DNA from: Bacteroidota bacterium
GTDB taxonomy: Bacteria > Bacteroidota > Bacteroidia > Chitinophagales > UBA2359
Assembly (NCBI GenBank): GCA_020631155.1
Contig: JAHDHV010000005.1
Coordinates: 1 to 46,781 of the forward strand
Direction: 5' to 3'
Length of the DNA: 46,781 bases
In this document: positions 9,168-16,800 of the stretch, in pieces
Position numbering within the stretch: the first letter of the stretch is position 1
Layout of the letters: each line of letters opens with the position of its first letter
The notes under the pieces: model-generated
Database searches by the model: none
Told to the model about the DNA's origin: nothing
What the model saw: only the letters and a program-made list of their open reading frames with translations
Translations under genes and position numbers: made by a program

Positions 9168-9210
9168 AGAGGCGGTCTTGATCCTTTGGCTTAAAAAACA
9201 AAATCAAGAC
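9168..9210. repeat. GAGG-family palindromic element, 3'-truncated
   Basis: The sequence AGAGGCGGTCTTGATCC...TTTGGCTTAAAAAAC...AAATCAAGAC matches the element at 5424-5478 (reverse) and both ends of 29594-29756. It stops before the terminal AGCCTCT. It lies in the lptD-amidase divergent region, which otherwise shows only AT-rich sequence and a TCTTATGTCTTAA-type simple repeat (9024-9060). Confidence 0.6.
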
Positions 9211-9276
9211 AAAAAATATAGACCTTTGTGCGGTCAATTAGTCAAATGATTGGTTTATTGAATTATTTGACAAAAG

Positions 9277-9658
9277 GGTATGTCTCAAATACAGTGTTTT
9301 TCTACCTAACAGTTTGTGGCTACTTTGACAGTTCGTAGATTCGTGATTCGTTTTTGGGCTTTTTAGTTTCTTTTTGAATGAGTTCTGTAACGATAGTTTT
9401 AACCGTTATTAAGAGCCAAGCACTATTTAATTGTGCACAATTTTGTGCTAAAGTATTAGAAATAAGTAGTTTAGTCTTTTACTATTGTAACATTAATTTT
9501 GTCTAGGTACTTATTCTTATAAACAATTAATAATCAAAAATTGATAGCTATAAGAAAGTTCAAAAAATAATTTCCAATTTCTGAACACTAATCGCTAGTT
9601 TCTAACAGCTAAAAAGCCAACTCACAACCAAAGTGTTGGGATGATAGTGAAACATACC
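9277..9658 (+). mobile_element. MITE family 1, copy E (382 bp, perfect TSD)
   Basis: The ends are GGTATGTCTCA (one mismatch) and TGAAACATACC, flanked by a perfect 8-bp duplication GACAAAAG (9269-9276 and 9659-9666). The copy is about 70-90 bp longer than the others because of an extra internal segment (about 9416-9512, beginning near AAGCACTATTTAATTGTGC). Similar sequence recurs at about 20480-20580 outside any family 1 copy. The insertion ends 42 bp before the amidase start codon. A TAATTTTG box at 9494-9501 within the extra segment could act as a -7 element for that gene. Confidence 0.88.
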
Positions 9659-9700
9659 GACAAAAGACGTTTAAACACAATCCAAAATACAACATTTTTC

Positions 9701-10558
9701 ATGAAACGACATTTATTGTACACCCTAATTTTCACCCTTTGTTATTTATACCCAACCCTATCTGAACAAAAAACATTGAATTACAGCATCAAAAAAGTGG
9801 TGATTGATGCAGGCCATGGTGGTAAAGATCATGGCTGTTCGGGCAAAAAAAGTAGGGAGAAAAAAATTACCCTTGACATTGCCTTGAAATTAGGACAGCG
9901 CATCAAAAAATACACCAAAGGCGTGAAGGTCATCTATACACGTAGCAGGGATGTATTTGTTCCACTACATAAACGTGCCGCCATTGCCAACCGCAATAAT
10001 GCCGATTTATTTATCTCTATCCACTGTAATGCCTCCCCAACGCATCCACGCGCCTATGGTACGGAAACTTATGTGATGGGGGTAGACAAATCAGCGGAAA
10101 ATCTGGCAGTAGCAAGACGCGAAAACTCCGTTATTTTGCTAGAAGGCAGCAACTACCAAAAGCATTACGATGGTTATGATGTCAATTCTACAGAAAGTAA
10201 CATCGTTTTTTCCTTATATCAAAATGCTTATTTGGAGCAGAGTATACAATTGGCAAATCTTATTGAAAAGCAATTTAAGTATAAAAGTAAACGCAAAAGC
10301 AGAGGCGTGAAACAAGAAAGCTTTTTGGTACTGTACAAAACGGCGATGCCTAGTGTATTGATAGAAGCAGGTTTTTTGAGCAATAGAAAAGACGAAAAAT
10401 ATTTGCTCTCGGATATGGGACAGCGCATTACGGCTTCTGCTATTTTTCAGGCATTTAGAAAGTATAAGGAAATGCTAGAAGGCCGAGCTTTTTGGATGCC
10501 TCAACATTTGGAACAAGAAATGTTTGAAGAGGCAGGCATAGAAACAGCTTGTCATTAG
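9701..10558 (+). CDS. N-acetylmuramoyl-L-alanine amidase (Amidase_3)
   Basis: The 285-aa periplasmic zinc amidase cuts the MurNAc-L-Ala bond of peptidoglycan. Signature residues are H39 in VIDAGHGGKD, E53 in SREKKITLDIA and H108 in ISIHCNA as zinc ligands, and E232 in PSVLIEAGFLSN as catalytic Glu. I chose ATG 9701 because MKRHLLYTLIFTLCYLYPTL is a proper signal peptide. The longer frame from 9641 would take its first codons from the inverted repeat of mobile element E. The gene heads a plus-strand series with the MCE protein, the usual Bacteroidota order beside lptD. The element insertion has replaced the natural upstream region. Confidence 0.9.
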   Translation: MKRHLLYTLIFTLCYLYPTLSEQKTLNYSIKKVVIDAGHGGKDHGCSGKKSREKKITLDIALKLGQRIKKYTKGVKVIYTRSRDVFVPLHKRAAIANRNNADLFISIHCNASPTHPRAYGTETYVMGVDKSAENLAVARRENSVILLEGSNYQKHYDGYDVNSTESNIVFSLYQNAYLEQSIQLANLIEKQFKYKSKRKSRGVKQESFLVLYKTAMPSVLIEAGFLSNRKDEKYLLSDMGQRITASAIFQAFRKYKEMLEGRAFWMPQHLEQEMFEEAGIETACH

Positions 10559-10642
10559 GCTTTTGGATATTTAGACTTTTAGATATTTGGATATTTAGAC
10601 TTTTGGATATTTGGATATTTGGATATTTAGACTTTTGGAGAT
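10557..10642 (-). repeat. Octamer-periodic tract (reverse orientation)
   Basis: After the amidase stop the sequence repeats every eight bases as TTTGGATA or TTTAGACT, about ten times. This is the reverse complement of the NNNCYAAA pattern seen elsewhere. The 8-bp period gives spurious open frames rich in Lys-Ser-Leu-Asn-Ile-Gln on the minus strand. Confidence 0.75.
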
Positions 10643-10813
10643 CAGAAATAGATAATATCTGGAGTTTGCCATTCAAATACACCACCATTAACCTATTATT
10701 TGCGTTGATATATTATTGTATTTGAAAGTACATTTTTTGTGCAAAATATTATGCACCACTAACATTTAAACACAGCAAAGGAACAAGTTTATATTGTTCA
10801 TTGTTTAATCTTT

Positions 10814-10975
10814 AGACTTGTTCGGTGAGGGCAGGTTGGAAATAAAATGGAGCTATTTTCAACCCCTTGAAGGCTTTTTGAAGGCGCATAGCCTAAGCTA
10901 CGCAACTGAAAAAAGGCATAAAGGGGGCAGAAAAGAGACCATTTTAGCCCAAGATGATACCCGCCGAACAAGTCT
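10814..10975. repeat. Structured, relatively GC-rich island with 12-bp inverted ends
   Basis: AGACTTGTTCGG (10814-10825) is matched by its exact complement CCGAACAAGTCT (10964-10975). The interior is less AT-rich than its surroundings and contains GCATAGCCTAAGCTACG, close to a reverse-strand motif at about 23069-23089. Short open frames on both strands here look fortuitous. It sits in the 680-bp gap between the amidase and the MCE gene. The rest of that gap is AT-rich and holds nothing else recognisable. Confidence 0.5.
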
Positions 10976-11237
10976 TTCATCCATACACTCCTCTCCCCCA
11001 ATTATAGAAATTGGTATATAGCTTAATTCATTTAGAGTTTGGACTAAATTGTTTTTTGGCCTTTTAGCTCATTAGCCATCAAAAAAACAATGATTTTTTA
11101 AGTTTTGTATATTCTTGGTTACAAAATCATTAAGCATTTTTTTAAAAAAATAACTTTAAAATCTTGTAACTTTATAACTTTCAAAACTTTACAAGCTTCC
11201 AACCTCCAAAATTCATTTACTTCTAAAAACAACGACA

Positions 11238-12947
11238 GTGAAACTATCTAACGAAGCTAAGGTCGGCATTTTGGCAGCATTGGCCATTGCCATACTCATT
11301 ATAGGATATAATTTTCTGAAAGGGCAAAAGGTATTTGCTACTCAAAATACCTACTATAGTTATTATGATAAAATAGATGGGCTTTTGGAAGCCAATCCTG
11401 TGCAGATCAATGGCTTCTCTGTAGGGATTGTAAAAGGCATTGAATTAGAAGATAATTCTGAAAAAATAAAAGTCACGTTCTTGATTGATAAAAACATTAA
11501 AATTCCAGAAGGCACTGAAGCCGAAATTGTTAGCGTAGGCTTGTTGGGAGATAAAGCCATCAAATTGCATCGCCCTATTGCTAGTACAGCAACTGAATTG
11601 AAACAGGTAAAATATTTGCCGCCTGAAAGTTTTATTAGCGGAAAGTCTGAGGTCAATATGATAGATATGGCAATGTCACAAGTCGGCCCTATCAAGGAGC
11701 AGGGAGAGCGTCTGATTGTTTCTTTGGATTCTACGCTAAAAACGCTTCAGGCAATGGTGAAGTCGGGCGAGATGGATGAAATTATAGCCAATGTGGACAA
11801 AAGCATGAAAAATATAGAGGGTGTGTTGCGAAATGTGGATAAGGTAACAACTGATTTAAGCCAATTTACAGGTAATAATCTGGACAAAATTAGCAATCAG
11901 TTAACTAGTTCTTTCAATAGCGTAGAGGATTTGACCAATGGCGCGAAGGGTGTAATGGGCAATATTAATGGCATTACCCAAAATCTACAAAGTAGCCTCA
12001 ATAAAGTGGATGGCATCCTTAGTAGTGCCGATCGTGCGGCGGTAGGTGCAGCGCAAGCCGCTACTGGTGTAACAGAGGTTGTGAATAATGTTAAACAGTT
12101 ATCTAGTGGGCTGAATAAGGATATTTCCAAAATGACCAGCAATTTATCAGACGTAACCAATACGGTAAAGAATGCAACTGCAAAATTGCCTAATATTACA
12201 GATAATTTGGCGAAAGTTACCAATCAAGCCTCCAATTTATCCCAAGATTTAGGAAAAGTTACTGGTCAAGCAGCTTTATTTACTAAAGATTTGAGTAAAG
12301 TAACGGGTAAAGTCAATACCATTACAGATAACATGAGTAGCATGACGACCAATCTGAATAGCATGACTAAGGGCTTGTCTAAAGACATTACGAAAGCAAC
12401 CGCAGATATTACCAAAGCTACCTCAAATATTACCCAAACAACTGCCAATGCGGTGAAGATGTCAGAGAAATTTTCTAAGCTAGATATTCAAAAAACACTA
12501 GATGCCACCAATAGCACTATTGAGGCGGCTAAAACAAGCATTTCGGGAACGGGACAGCTTATTGCTCAGGCAAATACTATGGTTGGTAAAGCCACCAATA
12601 TTACGGATAATCTAAGCAAGATGACGGCTAAGATGGATACCATCACTGGCAAAATGAATGGCATTACAAATACTGTTGGCGAAATGACCCAAAATACCAA
12701 CGATATTATGGCTAAAATCAATAATGGAGAGGGTTCTGCTGGCTTGTTGATTAATGATAAAGCGTTGTACAATAATATTTCAGAAACTACAGGAAAAATC
12801 AATACCTTAGTCGGTAATTTACCAGATAACCCTAGAAAACTGCTCCATTTTTCTATTTTTGGCAGAAAAAAGAATAAAAAGAAAAAGAAAAAAGAGGAGG
12901 AAGAAAACAAACAAGCTTTAACTACACCTGCGCCAAAATTGAATTAA
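11238..12947 (+). CDS. MCE/MlaD-family lipid-transport protein with long helical tail
   Basis: The 569-aa product has an N-terminal membrane anchor (about 8-28) and one MCE domain (about 38-115, including VQINGFSVGIVKGIEL and GLLGDKAIKL). A very long periplasmic tail (about 140-530) is rich in Asn, Thr, Ser, Lys and Met, with repeated NLSKVT/TDNL-like helical units. The last 25 or so residues are strongly basic then acidic (KKNKKKKKKEEEE). MCE proteins form hexameric rings that bind phospholipids for transport between the membranes. In needle-type MCE proteins the helical tail builds a tube, which could apply here. The start is GTG. No MlaE or MlaF gene is adjacent. Confidence 0.88.
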   Translation: MKLSNEAKVGILAALAIAILIIGYNFLKGQKVFATQNTYYSYYDKIDGLLEANPVQINGFSVGIVKGIELEDNSEKIKVTFLIDKNIKIPEGTEAEIVSVGLLGDKAIKLHRPIASTATELKQVKYLPPESFISGKSEVNMIDMAMSQVGPIKEQGERLIVSLDSTLKTLQAMVKSGEMDEIIANVDKSMKNIEGVLRNVDKVTTDLSQFTGNNLDKISNQLTSSFNSVEDLTNGAKGVMGNINGITQNLQSSLNKVDGILSSADRAAVGAAQAATGVTEVVNNVKQLSSGLNKDISKMTSNLSDVTNTVKNATAKLPNITDNLAKVTNQASNLSQDLGKVTGQAALFTKDLSKVTGKVNTITDNMSSMTTNLNSMTKGLSKDITKATADITKATSNITQTTANAVKMSEKFSKLDIQKTLDATNSTIEAAKTSISGTGQLIAQANTMVGKATNITDNLSKMTAKMDTITGKMNGITNTVGEMTQNTNDIMAKINNGEGSAGLLINDKALYNNISETTGKINTLVGNLPDNPRKLLHFSIFGRKKNKKKKKKEEEENKQALTTPAPKLN

Positions 12948-12970
12948 CGATTGGCAAAAAAAATCAACCT

Positions 12971-13807
12971 ATGTTAGCAAATTTAGATAATGAAGTCATC
13001 TTTAAAAAGGCATTTACTGATAAAATTGTATTCACTGCCTTTGTTAAAGATATTGTCGGTATTGACATTGAAGTAGACGAAATTCAAACCGAAAAGAAAT
13101 TTGAACCGAAAGTCGGGCATATTGATTTTTCACTCAATATTTTTGCAGAAAGCAAAGATGAACGAATCATTACTGAAATTCAACTACTAGAATACGATCA
13201 CTACTTAGACGATTTTTCGCACTACATTTCTAAACAACAACATAGGTCTAGTGTATATTTTAATAAACAAATCTATACCATTGTCATACTCACTGCCCCC
13301 TATGAGTTCACAAGTAAATTACGTGAGCCCTTCAAAAATGAAGCCTTTATTTCAAGGCTTGATCCTAGAAGTGTAATGTGCAGTGAAGTGTTGACTTCTA
13401 AGCATCGCTTAATTTTTCTAAATCCTTATTATAAAAACAGTTTTAGAGATGCTCAATATAAAGATTGGCTAGATTTGATGTGCAAATCCAATCAAACCCG
13501 TAGCAACATCAAAATTAACTACAACAAAGCAACTATAAAGCGAGTGGCAGATTTAATCAACACATACAACCTAACACCAGAAGATCAAGCTGAACGAAAA
13601 AAGCGAGAAGCCACTAAAATTACAAGGAAACTCAATAAACACCATGCAAGAGAGGAAGGTATTCAAATAGGGGTTGAGAGAGTGAAAAAGCAAACTATCA
13701 TCAATGGACATAAAGAGGGCTTACCGCCAGCTTTATTGAGCAAAATCACTGGATTATCTGTTGATATTATACAAAAAATCATTAGTGATTGGCAAAAAGA
13801 ACAATAG
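12971..13807 (+). CDS. Rpn-family PD-(D/E)XK nuclease / transposase-like protein
   Basis: The 278-aa product begins DNEVIFKKAFTDK, then shows HIDFSLNIF (D52) and IITEIQLLE (E69, Q71). This is the PD-(D/E)XK core of the Rpn/PDDEXK_2 family, in which Q commonly replaces the final Lys. Family members are recombination-promoting nucleases, often annotated as putative transposases. The C-terminus is a basic, helical region ending in a SKITGLSVDIIQKIISDW motif typical of the family. It starts 23 bp after the MCE gene and ends 57 bp before the OstA-like gene, so it may be cotranscribed. No terminal repeats flank it. Its presence inside an envelope cluster suggests insertion. Confidence 0.82.
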   Translation: MLANLDNEVIFKKAFTDKIVFTAFVKDIVGIDIEVDEIQTEKKFEPKVGHIDFSLNIFAESKDERIITEIQLLEYDHYLDDFSHYISKQQHRSSVYFNKQIYTIVILTAPYEFTSKLREPFKNEAFISRLDPRSVMCSEVLTSKHRLIFLNPYYKNSFRDAQYKDWLDLMCKSNQTRSNIKINYNKATIKRVADLINTYNLTPEDQAERKKREATKITRKLNKHHAREEGIQIGVERVKKQTIINGHKEGLPPALLSKITGLSVDIIQKIISDWQKEQ

Positions 13808-13864
13808 CCTAACAAATCTCAAGTCTTATATCTTACATCTTATGTCTAAATCATAACCAACCAT

Positions 13865-16800
13865 ATGCATCTTTTTTTTTTGGAAAAAAATAACAAGCAC
13901 TATTGGCAGTTACTTTTGTGTATTGCTTGGCTTTTGCTAATGCCCTTACAATGCTTATATGCACAAGATGGAGATGAAAATGATAAGGTCATTGAAATCA
14001 AACAGGCTGATTTATTTGAATTTTCTAAAAAAAAGAATAAAGAAATTCGCAAACTCATTGGTGATGTTATCTTGCAGCAGGAAAATGTGGTCATGCAATG
14101 TGATAGTGCCTATTTTTTCTTTGAGGAAAATAATGTGGAAGCCTACCAAAACATTCACATCAAACAAGATTCTGTAGACATTTTCGCTGATTATCTTTTT
14201 TACAAAGGCAATACCAAAAAAGCTTACCTCTACAAAAATGTCAGCCTTAGCGATGGACAGTCCGACATCAAAGCGGACTCCCTTGTTTATGACATGAATC
14301 TCAAAAAAGCGGATTTAAATGGAAATGTTTATTTAACCGACAAAAAAACAGACGTTTATGCCGATAAATTAATTTATTTTGTCAATACCAAACAAGCCAA
14401 ACTGTCCAGCAATGTGCAGTTAGTCGATAAAAAAGTGGAGGTAACCTCCGATTTTTTAGACTATTCTGTACTAAGCAAAGATGCTTTGCTGAAAGGCAAT
14501 GTAAAAATGGATGATGGCAAAATTAAGGCAACTTCCGACTCCCTTGCCTATTCTGTTTTAACCCAAAAAGCAGAATTATTTGGTAATATCAATATGCAAG
14601 ATGGCGAAACGAATGTCACTGCTGATCGGGTGAAATACAACCCCAATTCGCAAAAGGCACGCATGTACGGGAATGTGAATATTGCGGATGGACAAACAAA
14701 GGCCAGTTCCGATTCTTTGATTTATTCTTCTCGAAAAAAAGAAGCTCGTTTGTATGGAAATGTGAAAATGAATGAGCAAGAAACCAATGCTACTGCCGAT
14801 TCCCTTGTCTACTCCACCGCTACCAAAAGCACCGAATTATTTGGTCAGGTAAACATGCAGGAAGGCACAACCAATGCCACCGCCGACCGCCTACAATACG
14901 ATTCAGCGACTAAAACTACCCAACTGATCGGCAATGTAAATATGAAAGACGGTAATACAACCGCCACTGCCGACCGCCTCGACTATGACCCCGCCACGAA
15001 AAACGCCATTCTAAAGGGCAATGTCCGTATGAAAGATGGCAATACAACTGCTACCGCCAACCGCCTCGACTACGATTCGGCGACTAAAAATGCGGTGCTG
15101 AAAGGTAATGTCAAAATGGATGATGGGACGACCAAAGCATCTGCTGATGAACTGGACTATGACTCGGCAACGAAAAATGCGGTACTGAAAGGTAATGTCA
15201 AAATGAATGATGGGACAACCAAAGCTTCCGCCAACCAACTTGATTATGATTCGGCGACTAAAAATGCGGTGCTGAAAGGCAATGTCAAAATGGATGATGG
15301 AACGACTAAAGCATCCGCTGATGAGCTAGACTACGATTCTGCCACAAAAAATGCGGTGCTGAAAGGTAATGTCAAAATGGACGATGGAAAAACGAAGGCT
15401 TCGGCTGATTTTTTAGACTATGATTCAGCGACTAAAAATGCAGTACTGAAAGGCAATGTCAAAATGGATGACGGCACGACCAAAGCCTCTGCCGATGAGC
15501 TAGATTATGATTCTAGCACAAAAAATGCGGTGCTGAAAGGCAATGTAAAAATGGATGATGGAAAAACAAAGGCTTCATCCGACTATTTAGATTATGATTC
15601 GGCGACTAAAAATGCGCGCTTGTATGGAAATGTACAAATGCAGGAAGATAAAACGACTGCTACTGCTGATACTTTGCTTTATTTTTCCCAAACAAAAGAT
15701 GCTCATCTATTTGGCAATGTAAAAATGGTGCAGGATAGCACAACCGCCACCGCCGATAAATTGATTTATTATTCTGCCACCAAAGAAGCGCGCTTATTTG
15801 GTGATGTGGAAATGCAAGACGGTGATACCAAAGCTACTGCCGATACTTTGATGTATATGCCTGAAAATAAAAAGGCGTATTTGTATGGCAATGTAAATAT
15901 GCAGGATAAACAAACCAATGCCAATTCGGATATGCTGGTTTACCATACAGAAACAAAGGCTGCGCGCATGTATGGGGATGTGAATATGAAAGCAGACAGC
16001 ACCAATGCGCGCGCTGATTCGCTGATTTATTCTCCCGAAACAAAAAACGCTTATTTATACGGCAATGTCGTTTTACAAGACAGCAGCACCAATGCTACCG
16101 CCGACTCGTTGCATTATTTTACCGAAACAAAAAACGCCCATCTCTACGGCAAGGTGCATATGAAAGATGACAAAGCCGATGTCCGTTCTGATTCGCTCAT
16201 TTACGATTCTCAAACAAAAGCTGCCCGTTTGTATGGAAATGTGCAAATGGATGATGGCAAAACCAAAGCTCTGTCCGATTCGCTCATTTATTCGCCCGAA
16301 AATAAAACGGCGCGTTTGTATGGCAATGTGCAAATGAATGATCAGGATACGAAAGCAACTGCCGACTCCCTCCTCTACTCTACCGAATCCCAAGAAGCAC
16401 AATTATTTGGCAAGGTCAATTTAAAGGATAAAAATGTGGATGCTACCGCCGATTCGGTGATTTACGACCCACAGACCAAAAATTTACAACTCTACAAAAA
16501 TGTAGTGCTCAAAGATAGTACAACTACTGCCACCTCTGATTCGCTCATTTATTCTGCCGATCAAGAAAAAGCATGGCTCTATGGCAATGTTCATATGAAA
16601 GATGATAAAGTCACTGCCACCGCCGATTCCGTTATTTATCACAGCCCAACAAAAGACGCTACTTTTTATGGAAATGTGGAATTGACGGATGGAAAAACCA
16701 ATGCAACGGCCACCGATTCCTTGATTTACTCCTCTGAAACCCGAAAGGCGCGAATGTATGGAAATGCTCATATCGTAGACGAAAAAGCGGATGCTACCGC

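Noticed and set aside
9641-9700. Upstream start for the amidase
   Set aside because: The first codons would come from the terminal repeat of element E and would precede the natural signal peptide at 9701.
10798-11021. Overlapping short frames on both strands
   Set aside because: They lie in a structured non-coding island with an inverted repeat; neither shows a recognisable protein pattern.
14894-15676. CRISPR-like or minisatellite non-coding array
   Set aside because: The 87-bp period keeps one reading frame and encodes OstA-type repeats, so it is protein coding.
15011-16771. Several minus-strand frames inside the OstA-like gene
   Set aside because: They are periodic shadows of the 29-aa repeats and have no start context or homology.
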